A program made the translations under genes and the position numbers. From assembly GCA_035540635.1 (NCBI GenBank), contig DATLGH010000008.1:1-39146 (forward strand): 39,146 nucleotides of DNA. Direction: 5' to 3'. Below, in pieces: positions 7,326 through 14,988 of the stretch (positions within the stretch are counted from its first letter, which is position 1; every line of letters starts with the position of its first letter). Under the pieces are notes generated by a model. It was not told where the DNA came from and did not search any database. It worked only from the letters and a program-made list of their open reading frames with translations. This DNA is from Egibacteraceae bacterium (lineage in GTDB: Bacteria > Actinomycetota > Nitriliruptoria > Euzebyales > Egibacteraceae).

Positions 7326-9314
7326 GGCAGCCCCTCGGTATGGCGCTCGTTGCTTCTTGGGAGCGCATCCTACCGTGTGGCCCCGGTCGCAGCACCGGTG
7401 CGCGGCCGGAGGCGGAACCGGGGCGCTGCCGGCCCACGAGCCCGTGGACGGCGTCACCGTCGACCGTCTCCTGGTCGAGCAGCAGCTCGGTGAGCCGGTC
7501 GAGCTCTGCGCGGTGGGCCGTGAACAGGTCCACGGCGCGCTCCTCGGCCTGTCGCAGCAGGCGCGCCAGCTCGGTGTCGATGACCCGCTGCGTCTCCTCC
7601 GCCCACGACCGCTGGGTCACCTCCTGCCCGCCAGGTACATCGGGCTCTGACCGCTGTAGCCGACCGGCCCCAGGACCGAGGAGAGGCCGAGCTCGCGCAC
7701 CATGCGGGTGGCGAGCTGTGTCGCGCCGGCCAGGTCGTTGGCCGCCCCGGTCGACCCCTCGCCGAACACGACGAGCTCGGCGGCCCGCCCGCCGAGGCGG
7801 ACGGCCAGTGAGTCGTGGAGGAAGCTCTCGCTGTAAAGGTGGCGCTCGTCCACGGGCAGCTGGTGGGTGACGCCCAGCGCCTGACCCGCGGGCAGGATCG
7901 TCACCTTGGCCACCGGATCGGCGTGCTCGCAGAGCGCCGACCAGCGCGTGGCCGGCCTCGTGCACGCCACGGCCCGCTTCTCGTCGGGAAGCAGGACGTT
8001 GGATCCCTCACGGCGCCCGATGATGATCCGGTCGCGCGCCTCGTCGAAGTCGATCGCGGGTGATGACCTCACGGTCGGCGCGGACGGTGAAGATTGCCGC
8101 CTCGTTGACGAGGTTGACGAGGTCCGCGCCCGAGAAGCCGGGGGTGGCGCGGGCCACGACGTCGAGGTCGACGTCGTCGGCGAGGGGCTTGCCGCGACAG
8201 TGCACCTCCAGGATCGCCCGGCGATCGCCTTGCGTGGGCAGAGGCACGGTCACCTGCCGGTCGAAACGGCCGGGGCGCAACAGCGCGGGGTCCAGCGACT
8301 CGGGGCGGTTGGTGGCGGCCAGCACCACGATGCCCTCCGCCGGGTCGAAACCCGTCTATCTCGGCCAGCAGCTGGTTGAGGGTCTGCTCCCGCTCGTCGT
8401 TGGAGATGGCCCCGCCCCCGCCGCTGCGCCGCTGCCCGATGGCGTCGATATCTTCGACGAAGATGATCGCCGGGGCGCGCTTGCGAGCTTTGGCGAACAG
8501 GTCGCGCACCCGCGCCGCGCCGACGCCGACGAGCATCTCCACGAAGCTCGAGCCGGTGACCGACAGGAACGGCACGTGCGCCTCGCCGGCGACCGCCCGT
8601 GCGAGCAGCGTCTTGCCGGTGCCCGGGGGCCCGACCATGAGGACGCCGCGCGGCGCGGTGGCCCCGGCGCGGCGGAAGCGGTCGGGTTCGCGCAGGAACT
8701 CGACGACCTCGGCGACCTCTCGCTTCACACCCTCGTGGCCGGCGACGTCGGCGAACGTGGTCTTCGGCCGCTCGCTGTCGAACTCCTTCGCGTTCGACCG
8801 GCCGAGGCCGGCCATGCCGGCGAGCTGCCCGCTGGCGCGCTTACCCAGGTAGATGAACAGTGCCAGCAGCAGGAGGAACGGCGCCAGCGAGAGCAGGATT
8901 CCTGCCAGGGTCAGACGCGGAGGCACCGCCTCGATCTCCACCCCACGCTCCTCCAGACGGGCCAGCAGCTCGTCGCCGCTCAGCTGCACGGGGATGGCGG
9001 TGGTGAAGGGGGTGCCGTCGGTGAGCTCGCCACGGGTGTCGCCCTCCGCGCCGATGGTGACCGTGGCCACGCGCCCCTCGTCGACCGCCGCCAGGAACTC
9101 GCTGTAGGAGAGCGCCATCCCCGGCTGTTCGACGCCGGGGCGAAACAGCAGGAGGAGGCTGAGCACCAGGCCGATGGGCAGCAGCCAGTCCCGCCACGCC
9201 GGCGGCGGCGGCGGTCCGGGACCCGTGGGCTTGTCGGCCTTCGGGGCCCGGAGCTGCCGGTGACGTCTCGTGGCGCCCGTGAAGGCTGTCGGACGCTTCC
9301 TGACGCACGTTCAA
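7315..9314 (-). pseudogene. ftsH: ATP-dependent zinc metalloprotease FtsH, multiply frameshifted
   Basis: Conserved FtsH sequence runs through three frames. The N-terminal TM region reads 'WRDWLLPIGLVLSLLLLF' and the second TM '[22 protein letters not shown]'. The AAA module has Walker A GPPGTGKT and the SRH segment '[12 protein letters not shown]'. The zinc motif HEAGH is at 7962-7948. Inferred indels: an extra T near 8348-8350 (after 'AEIDGF'), an extra base near 8050-8055, one base missing near 7963 just before HEAGH, two missing near 7935 just after it, and one missing near 7628. Removing these restores a continuous FtsH including 'CHEAGHALVGALCEHADPVAKVTILPAG'. The N terminus also needs a frame change between the ribosome-site-linked TTG (9314) and the TM1 frame. 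Walker B reads FVEDID instead of FIDEID. Either the gene is dead or this stretch has clustered assembly errors. Confidence 0.88.
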
Positions 9315-9393
9315 GTGCCCTCCTTCTTCCCGCTGTCCAGCTGTTCCGAAGGAGTGTTCCGGGCCGTGTAGGAAGGAAACCTCTGCTTATCGC

Positions 9394-9487
9394 GGAATAT
9401 TTCCTGCCGGGACCGGGTACAAGGAGGGTGAGTCCCTCCGGAGCCACCGGAGGTGCGAGGAGAAGCAGCTCGACGTGCTACAGGAGG
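9394..9487 (+). promoter_or_regulatory. hsp20 leader: ECF-like promoter and competing hairpins (candidate RNA thermometer)
   Basis: GGAAT at 9394-9398 and GTA at 9417-9419 are separated by 18 nt, close to the actinobacterial sigma-R/ECF pattern GGAAT-N18-GTT. Downstream, one pyrimidine strand CCCTCC (9434-9439) can pair with three purine strands. These are GGAGGG at 9423-9428 (6 bp, loop TGAGT); CCGGAGG at 9447-9453 (7 bp as CCTCCGG/CCGGAGG, loop AGCCA); and the Shine-Dalgarno AGGAGG at 9482-9487. The alternatives are mutually exclusive. No HAIR (CTTGAGT-N7-ACTCAAG) or CIRCE box was found. The structures are visible in sequence; a thermometer role is inferred. Confidence 0.4.
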
Positions 9488-9493
9488 TGATGC

Positions 9494-9931
9494 GTGATGC
9501 TGATGCGCTACGACCCGTTCCGCGAAGTCGACCAGCTGCTGCGCCAGAGCTGGGGCGGCGGCCGGTTCGCCCACCTGCCGATCGACGCCTACCGGCGTGG
9601 TGACGAGTTCATCGCCGAGTTCGACCTGCCCGGGGTGGACCGCGACTCCATCGACGTGACCGTGGAGCGCGACGTCCTGCAGGTCACCGCTCAGCGCGCC
9701 GGCCGGTACGGTGATGAAGACGACGTCCTCATCGCCGAGCGGCCGCAGGGCACGGTGACGCGCCAGCTGTTCCTCGGTCAGGGGCTCGACACCGAGCACA
9801 TCACCGCGTCGTACGACGAGGGGGTGCTCACCGTCGTGATGCCGGTGGCCGAGCAGGCCAAGCCGCACAAGATCCAGATCGGCTCGGGCGACGGCGGCCG
9901 CCAGGCCGTCGAGGCTGGCGCCACCAGCTAG
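9494..9931 (+). CDS. Hsp20/alpha-crystallin small heat-shock protein
   Basis: A 145-residue small heat-shock chaperone that binds unfolding proteins as oligomers in the cytoplasm. 'MLMRYDPFREVDQLLRQ' is the typical actinobacterial N-terminal arm. The alpha-crystallin domain spans about residues 38-130, with 'FIAEFDLPGVDRDSIDVTVERDVLQVTAQR' and the hallmark 'ASYDEGVLTVVMPVAEQAKPHKIQI' (GVLxxxxP). The C-terminal tail is short and flexible. GTG 9494 and ATG 9497 are both in frame after a strong AGGAGG (9482-9487); family alignments favour a start at ATG 9497. It is divergent from the broken ftsH and convergent with the hspR-like gene, the probable regulator. It is intact even though both large proteases of the block are damaged. 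Confidence 0.95.
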   Translation: MMLMRYDPFREVDQLLRQSWGGGRFAHLPIDAYRRGDEFIAEFDLPGVDRDSIDVTVERDVLQVTAQRAGRYGDEDDVLIAERPQGTVTRQLFLGQGLDTEHITASYDEGVLTVVMPVAEQAKPHKIQIGSGDGGRQAVEAGATS

Positions 9932-9960
9932 CAGTCAGCAGCCGACAGGATCTTCCCCGC

Positions 9961-9993
9961 GCCACCCGGACCCCGCCTCGGGGGCCGGGTGGC
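9961..9993 (+). terminator. Hairpin terminator after hsp20
   Basis: GCCACCCGG (9961-9969) pairs with CCGGGTGGC (9985-9993), with an inner CCCC/GGGG helix. A second small CACCC/GGGTG hairpin follows at once. There is no long T-run on either strand, so it may serve both convergent genes (hsp20 and hspR-like) as a bidirectional hairpin. Confidence 0.55.
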
Positions 9994-10105
9994 TTCACCC
10001 TTTCGGGTGGCATTCGTCCTTGGCGGGGCCCCCTCGACCAGGCGATGGCCTGCGTATGGGGGTGGAGGCGGCGCGATCGGCGACTCAGGGACGCCCGTCG
10101 GCCCC

Positions 10106-10393
10106 TTATTCTTTGACCGACCGGAGCTCTTCCTCCAACGCAAGTATGCGCCGGATGCCCGCGGCGGAGATTCCCTCCTCCGACAGCTCGAGGATCCGAG
10201 CCAGGCGGGCGATGTCCCGACGGGAGTAGCGGCGCTGCCCGCCGTCGGAGCGGTTGGGCGCCACCATGTCGGGTTCGTCGTAGCGGCGGATGACCTGGAC
10301 GCTCACGTGGAGCAGCTCCGCCACCACCCCAATGGGGTAGACGGGCGCGTCTTCGTCGTCCAGCCGCTGTTCCCACTCCATGACGTCGGCCAT
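10106..10393 (-). CDS. HspR-like MerR-family transcriptional regulator
   Basis: A 95-residue protein with an N-terminal MerR winged helix: 'VYPIGVVAELLHVSVQVIRRYDEPDMVAPNRSDGGQRRYSRRDIARLARILELSEEGISAAGIRRILALEEE'-type sequence spans residues about 18-90. This spacing and the 'GGQRRYS..DI..L..I.EL..EGI..AGI' pattern match HspR, which represses chaperone genes with DnaK as co-repressor. ATG 10393 was chosen because conserved sequence begins soon after; longer in-frame starts add only shadow sequence. It lacks the effector-binding domain and metal-binding Cys of classical MerR proteins, as HspR does. It lies convergent to hsp20 and divergent from the site-2 protease remnant. The variant 'RRYDEPDMV' (usually RLYEREGLV) is atypical, so DNA specificity may differ from HspR. 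Confidence 0.82.
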   Translation of the reverse strand: MADVMEWEQRLDDEDAPVYPIGVVAELLHVSVQVIRRYDEPDMVAPNRSDGGQRRYSRRDIARLARILELSEEGISAAGIRRILALEEELRSVKE

Positions 10394-10561
10394 GCTAGTA
10401 AACCTCGGATAGCGCAACCAGCAAGTCTGCACTGACGGGTACAAGAAAACGTTCCCAGGACGGGCGACTGACACGCATGGGCCCTCCGGTGCACGGTTGT
10501 GGCCCGTAGCGGTCGGGTACCCGGCCGGCGGGTAAGGGCTGGGTGATGACGACGGCCTGCG

Positions 10562-11507
10562 CACGAGGTCGCTCACGCGGTGGTGGCCCGACGCAACGGC
10601 ATCGAGGTCGACGGCATCACCCTGTGGCTGTTCGGCGGCGTCGCTCGCCTCGCAGGGGAAGCGGTCGAACCGGGTGCGGAGTTCCGCGTCGCCGCCGTGG
10701 GCCCCCTGGTCAGCATCGCGCTGAGCGGGATGTCCTCGGCCTCGCCATGGTCGCCGACGCGGTGGTCGTTCCGGATCTCGTCGTCGGTGTGCTCGGTTGG
10801 CTGGCCATCATCAACTTCGTGCTGGCCCTCTTCAACCTCGTACCAGCGGCGCCCCTCGACGGCGGGCGGATCCTGCGGGCCTTCCTCTGGCATCGCCGAG
10901 GCGACCGCATCGGCTCGGCTATCACCGCGGCACGCGCCGGCCGCACCTTCGGCTTCGTGCTCGTGGGGCTGGGGTTGCTCGAGTTCGTCGCCGGCGCGGG
11001 ACTGGGTGGGCTCTGGCTCGTGCTGATCGGCTGGTTCCTCGTCAACGCGGCGGGCGCGGAGGAACAGCACGCCAAGGTCCGCGGAGCCCTTGGCGACGTC
11101 CGTGTCAGCCAGGTGATGTCACGTGATCCCGTCTTCGTCCCGGGCTCGCTGACCGTGCAGAAGCTCCTGGACCGTTACCTGTTCCGCTACCACTTCTCCG
11201 CGTTCCCCGTGGTTGACGAGATAGGACGACCCAGGGGGCTGGTGACGTTGAACCGCATCAAGCAGGTGCCGTGGGAGGAGCGGATGACGACGACCGTCGC
11301 TAACATCGCCTGCGCACCCGAGGAGATCCCGACCGCCCACCCCGACGACCCGGTTGCCGACCTGTTGCCGCGGCTGGCCGGTGGCCCGACGGCCAGCCGC
11401 TCGTGGTCGATGAGGGACGCGTCGTCGGCATCGTCTCGCCCACCGACGTCGCCCGCCTGCTCCAGATCGCCGAGCTTCGGGCACCTCACGACTCGGCCCG
11501 CATGTGA
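10562..11507 (+). pseudogene. Site-2 protease (M50, Rip3-type with CBS domains), truncated and frameshifted
   Basis: The zinc motif HEVAH is encoded at 10562-10576, followed by 'AVVARRNGIEVDGITLWLFGGVARLAGEA', typical of Rip3-like M50 proteases. In that frame a TGA lies a few codons upstream, and the expected first two membrane helices are absent from all frames. A one-base loss near 10727 shifts to the frame with 'LALFNLVPAAPLDGGRILRAFLW' (the second zinc-ligand motif) and the last TM helices. Two CBS-like repeats follow ('VSQVMSRDPVFVPGSLTVQKLL', 'PVVDEIGRPRGLVTL'). A second one-base loss near 11387 leads to the true end 'VVDEGRVVGIVSPTDVARLL...' at TGA 11505-11507. Such enzymes cut membrane regulators in stress signalling. 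This copy cannot make an intact enzyme as sequenced. Confidence 0.85.
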
Positions 11508-11592
11508 CGTCATGGCCGGGTCTGGCATCCTTCGCGCCACAGTGACGCCGCGGCTTTCCCGGTCGCGGCCGCACGTCGCCGAAGGAGCGCAT

Positions 11593-12417
11593 ATGGTCAC
11601 GATCCGCGACCTGCCGTCGGCGGTCGAGCGATCCGAGGAGCTCGCCGCGCGCCTCGCCGGCAAGACGGCGGCGGTGTTCCTCGACTACGACGGCACCCTC
11701 ACCCCCATCGTGGAGGACGCGCGTGAGGCCACCCTGGCGGAGGCCACGCGCGAGGCGATCCGCAACCTCGCGGCCGTGGCGCCGGTGGCCATCGTGAGCG
11801 GACGAGACCTCGCCGATGTCCGCGAGATGGTCGCCGTGGAGGGGATCGCCTACGCGGGCAGTCACGGGTTCGACATCTTGGGGCCCGATGGCGACCGTCA
11901 CGAACGCGCTGCCGACGCACTTCCCGCGCTCGACCGCGCTCACCACCGTCTCGATGAGGCACTCGCGGACATCCCGGGGGCCTCGGTCGAGCGCAAGAAG
12001 TTCGCCGTCGCGGTGCACTTCCGGCGCGCCGACCCCGAGCAGCTCGGTCGGATCGAGCAAGCGGTGGACGAGGTCGCCGCAGCGGTCTCGGGCCTGCGCA
12101 AGACCGGGGGCAAGAAGATCTTCGAGCTGCGCCCCGACGTCGAGTGGCACAAGGGCAAGGCCCTGCTGTGGCTCCTGGTGACCCTCGACCTTGACCGACC
12201 CGACGTCGTCCCCGTGTACGTCGGCGACGACGTGACCGACGAGGACGCCTTCGCCGCCATCGCCGAGCGCGGCATCGGCATCATCGTGCGCGGCGAGGAC
12301 GATCACCGTGAGACCGCCGCCCACTACAGCCTGCGCGACCCGGATGAGGTGCGCAGCCTTTTGATGGAGAGCGCTGCCGCGATCAAGGCGCCGGACGGCT
12401 CCCCCCGTCACCGATAA
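11593..12417 (+). CDS. otsB: Trehalose-6-phosphate phosphatase
   Basis: A 274-residue HAD-superfamily phosphatase that hydrolyses trehalose 6-phosphate to trehalose, the last step of the OtsAB pathway. '[14 protein letters not shown]' holds the nucleophile and acid Asp residues (DxDGT), '[13 protein letters not shown]' is motif II, '[13 protein letters not shown]' belongs to the cap, '[11 protein letters not shown]' carries the motif III Lys, and '[13 protein letters not shown]' is the motif IV metal-binding GDDxTDE. The ATG 11593 follows GAAGGAG with good spacing; in-frame sequence further upstream belongs to the damaged protease gene. No otsA is visible here, so the synthase must lie elsewhere. 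Trehalose is a stress protectant, which fits with the neighbouring hsp20, ftsH and protease genes. Confidence 0.93.
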   Translation: MVTIRDLPSAVERSEELAARLAGKTAAVFLDYDGTLTPIVEDAREATLAEATREAIRNLAAVAPVAIVSGRDLADVREMVAVEGIAYAGSHGFDILGPDGDRHERAADALPALDRAHHRLDEALADIPGASVERKKFAVAVHFRRADPEQLGRIEQAVDEVAAAVSGLRKTGGKKIFELRPDVEWHKGKALLWLLVTLDLDRPDVVPVYVGDDVTDEDAFAAIAERGIGIIVRGEDDHRETAAHYSLRDPDEVRSLLMESAAAIKAPDGSPRHR

Positions 12418-12432
12418 TTGGTGGAACTAGCA

Positions 12433-12571
12433 AATCCGGGGTGAGGAAAGACGCTAACCCAAAGGCAACGAGTTAAGGCTACAGGGGTGACACGCGTGCA
12501 TCGTTGGCTGCACGAGAGACTCAGTAAGTGTGCGCTAGACGCACACGGTCCAGCCTGGTAACACTGGATTC
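12433..12571 (+). ncRNA. Candidate structured RNA / 5' leader element
   Basis: A gene-free 333-bp interval (12418-12750) holds a roughly 139-nt block closed by AATCCGG (12433-12439) pairing with CTGGATT (12565-12571; one G-U pair). Inside are GTGCA/TGCAC (about 12496-12513), a strong GTGTGCG-CTAGA-CGCACAC hairpin (12525-12543) and TCCAG/CTGGA near the 3' end. Between the first strand and these hairpins is a purine-rich core containing GAGGAAAGACGC and AAGGCTACAGGGGTGAC. That core recalls, but does not match, the c-di-GMP-I core. The block precedes a secreted, membrane-anchored protein gene by about 180 nt. I could not assign a known riboswitch class. The remaining 12572-12750 shows nothing else recognisable except the gene's ribosome site. 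Confidence 0.4.
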
Positions 12572-12750
12572 TCCACGAGACAAGCCCGGTGGCTTCCGTG
12601 CGATGAGCGCTGTGATGGGGCGGCCGAGGCCGGCGGCGCCACCCCTATGCCCGGGCGCCACGTTCGAGTCTTGCTTTCGTGTGGGAAGGGGGTTACCTTC
12701 TGTGGCAACCGACAAGGCTGCTCGACCCTCAACGAAACTGGAGACCAAAG

Positions 12751-13779
12751 ATGCGCCGTTCGATTGTGGCCTTGGCCGCGGGTATCCTTCTGCTCGCCCT
12801 GGCGGTTCCCGCGCTGGCGCAGGACCCGACCGATCCGCAAGACCCCTATCCGCCCGTGCCGGCGCCGACGTGCGCTCTGGTGATCGAGGTCGTCACCCTG
12901 CCCGGCATCATCAGCCTCCAGGGCAGCAACTGGGAGCCGAACTCGACGGTGGAGATCGTCATCCTCGGTCTGGTCTACGAGGTCCAGACCGACGAGGACG
13001 GCAACTTCCGGGAGGACATCCTCATCAGCGAGGAAGACCTCCTGCTCAACCTTCCCGACGACATCAACCTGGAGGAGCTGCTCGAGCTGACGATCGAGTG
13101 CCGCGGCACCGATCAGGCTGGGGAGCCGCGTTCGGTCTTCCTGACAATCCAGGTCCGGATCACCTTGGTGGACGGCGTGGATCCTGATCCGGATGCCCCC
13201 ACCTGTTTCGGCGTGATCACTCTCGTGGATACGCAGCCCCTGCTGTCCTGGCAGGGCGCAGGATGGGAGCCCGGCTCCACGGTGCTGGTGACGCCCGCGC
13301 TGGTCGCTTGGGAAGCCGTCGTCGGCGACGACGGCACGTTCGCCGAAGAAGTCGTCGTGGCCGGAGACGAGCTGATCAACCTCTTCGATGACATACAGGC
13401 CGGCCTGCTGGAGTGCGAGGGCACGGACGCTGATGGTCAGGACCGCGTGGTTCCTCTGACGCTGGAGATCGACCCCACGCTGCTGGAGGATCTCGGCTTG
13501 CCCCCGCTGCTGCCTGAAGGCGGGGGGACCGACAGCAACGGGTTGATTTCGAGCCTGCTCGGCACCGGCGGCGACGCCGTCATCCAGCTGCCCCCGTCAC
13601 CGTTGAGCACGCGCCTCCTCTCGGCGGAGGCGCAGCCGGTGGACTGGGACCCGCGGACGAACGGTGCCACCTTCGTCGCCCTGCTCGCCATGCTCCTGAT
13701 CATGATCGGCGGTGCGGACTTCCTGGTGTGGAGCCGCAAGCACAATGACGTAACCCTGCCGGACGGGCAGAACGGGTAG
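12751..13779 (+). CDS. Secreted, membrane-anchored surface protein with two Ig-like repeats
   Basis: I do not recognise a named family. The ATG after GGAGA gives 342 residues. Residues 1-22 are a classical signal peptide (MRRSIVALAAGILLLALAVPALA, cleavage before QDP). Two homologous modules of about 100 residues follow, each starting with 'TC' and containing GxxWEPxSTVxV, a D..G.F.E turn and a final 'EC.GTD..G..R.V.L...I'. The paired cysteines suggest one disulfide per module and an Ig-like beta sandwich. A linker rich in Pro, Ser and Gly precedes a C-terminal helix 'FVALLAMLLIMIGGADFLVW' with a basic tail SRKHND, so the protein should be anchored with its modules outside. It is strongly acidic. 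It has its own leader and terminator, so it is a single-gene unit. Confidence 0.85.
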   Translation: MRRSIVALAAGILLLALAVPALAQDPTDPQDPYPPVPAPTCALVIEVVTLPGIISLQGSNWEPNSTVEIVILGLVYEVQTDEDGNFREDILISEEDLLLNLPDDINLEELLELTIECRGTDQAGEPRSVFLTIQVRITLVDGVDPDPDAPTCFGVITLVDTQPLLSWQGAGWEPGSTVLVTPALVAWEAVVGDDGTFAEEVVVAGDELINLFDDIQAGLLECEGTDADGQDRVVPLTLEIDPTLLEDLGLPPLLPEGGGTDSNGLISSLLGTGGDAVIQLPPSPLSTRLLSAEAQPVDWDPRTNGATFVALLAMLLIMIGGADFLVWSRKHNDVTLPDGQNG

Positions 13780-13794
13780 TTCGGCGACGCGCTT

Positions 13795-13833
13795 GCGGTA
13801 GGGAGGCCATTCGGCCTCCCTCCCGCAGTTTTC
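13795..13833 (+). terminator. Rho-independent terminator of the surface-protein gene
   Basis: GGGAGGCC (13801-13808), loop ATTC, GGCCTCCC (13813-13820), extended by GCGG/CCGC on the outside and followed by AGTTTTC. It starts about 20 bp after the stop codon. It is the clearest intrinsic terminator in the window. Confidence 0.85.
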
Positions 13834-14009
13834 AGCCTCTTCGAGCCCAACACCGTTACGGTTCTGCGTGGGCCAGCCGCGCTTGCCGCGAAGTGGACGC
13901 TTTTGGTCGTAGCTGGAATAAAGGATATACGAGGACTGACCCGAAGTGTCCAGTGCATGAAAACTGCCACTCCGGTGGGCGGTGGCTGTGCCGGTGCGAA
14001 CTCCTGTGG

Positions 14010-14080
14010 AGCGGGCGAAGGGAATCGAACCCTCATCACCAGCTTGGAAGGCTGGGGCTCTGCCATTGAGCTACGCCCGC
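14010..14080 (-). tRNA. tRNA-Gly (UCC)
   Basis: GCGGGCG (14080-14074) pairs with CGCCCGC (14017-14011); discriminator T at 14010. The loop CTTCCAA inside CCAGC/GCTGG gives anticodon TCC. D-arm and T-arm (GGTTCGATTCC) are canonical. The 176 bp between it and the surface-protein terminator hold nothing I recognise. Confidence 0.95.
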
Positions 14081-14174
14081 GGCCAGGAAAGTGTAGCCAT
14101 CGTCCACGCGCGCCGGCCCGCGGGAGGCGCGGCGGCGGCGTACCCGAGGGCGCCTGCGAGCGTGCGGATCCTGG

Positions 14175-14204
14175 CGTCGAGGGGCGTCGAGGGGCGTCGA
14201 GGGG
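14175..14204 (+). repeat. Short tandem repeat, 10 bp x 3
   Basis: CGTCGAGGGG occurs three times back to back (14175, 14185, 14195) with no mismatch, in the gene-free region before the HNH fragment. A 10-bp period does not preserve a reading frame, which fits non-coding sequence. Confidence 0.85.
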
Positions 14205-14302
14205 CGGCGGGCGAGCGGGCCGGAAACCCCGCGGATGCGCGGGCATTTTCAACGGGCCCTGCCACCACGCGGGGCGGACCCCGGTCCGCCGGATTCCCGC
14301 GG

Positions 14303-14956
14303 ATGTGCGGCGATCTTGGGGTGCGGAGGGCGCGCCGGCCGGCACAGGACCGAGGGCCGGCGGCGCCCGGCGCGCTCCAACCTTCCGGGGCGGTCGGCGA
14401 CGAGGCCCTGGCGGCCTCCGCCGTCAGTTTGCAGCGGGCGGAGACGCGGGTGGCCGCGGAGCGGTTGCGGCGCATCGGCGAGCTGGACGCCCGCAAGGCC
14501 TTCCTCGGCAGGGCGACGTCGACGGCGGACTGGCTTGCGCCCAAGCTGGGCCTGTCACGCGGCCAGGCCAAAGGCCGAGGTCGGACGCCGCCGGGGCGCT
14601 CGAGCGTCTGCCCCGCCGGGGAGGTGTGCGAGGTGGTCGTGGACGACCGCGGCCGTCCGTTGAAGGTCAGCGAGAACGGCCGGCCCACCCTGCGCCAACG
14701 CCGCGCGGTCATCGCCCGCGACCGCTCCTGCATCGGCTGCGGGGCGCCCGCCAGCCGCTGCCAGGTCCACCACGTCGTGTGGCAACGCCACCGGGGCGCC
14801 ACCGTCGTGGGCAACCTGGTGCTGGTCTGCTACGCCTGCCACCACGCCATCCACCACGACGGGTGGACCGTCACCCAACAACCCCCAGGGCGCTACCGCA
14901 TCCGGCGCACCCCCAACAACCCCGCCCGCACCGGCAGACTGCGACATACCACCTGA
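14303..14956 (+). pseudogene. DUF222/13E12-type HNH endonuclease with internal deletion
   Basis: The 3' half is a complete HNH domain: 'RDRSCIGCGAPASRCQVHHVVWQRHRGATVVGNLVLVCYACHHAIHHDGW' carries the CxxC zinc pair, the HH catalytic region and the second CxxC-H pair. The N-terminal part keeps the start of DUF222 ('AETRVAAERLRRIGELDARKAFLGRATSTADWLAPKLGLSRGQAKG'). Full-length relatives have roughly 200 further DUF222 residues between these parts. Here the sequence passes directly from 'RGQAKGRG' to 'EVCEVVVDDRGRPL', so a large in-frame deletion has occurred. No ribosome site supports any start; ATG 14303 is arbitrary. These genes are multi-copy in many actinobacteria and are thought to be mobile-like. 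This copy may still make a short HNH protein. Confidence 0.68.
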
Positions 14957-14988
14957 CCCCCACCCCGGCCCTGCCGCCGGGGACACAG

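Noticed and set aside
10543-12417. Single 624-codon frame that would join protease and OtsB
   Set aside because: It joins one frame of the damaged site-2 protease to otsB through a frameshifted CBS tail. otsB has its own ribosome site and ATG, and the protease ends at 11507 in another frame.
12433-12571. Standard c-di-GMP-I or c-di-AMP (ydaO) riboswitch
   Set aside because: Short blocks such as GACGC and GGCTACAGGG recall c-di-GMP-I, but the GGCAAA...GAAA part and order do not match, and the ydaO core is absent.
13982-14302. HNH gene starting upstream of tRNA-Gly
   Set aside because: The frame would run through the antisense of tRNA-Gly and a 10-bp tandem repeat; conserved sequence starts only near 14400.
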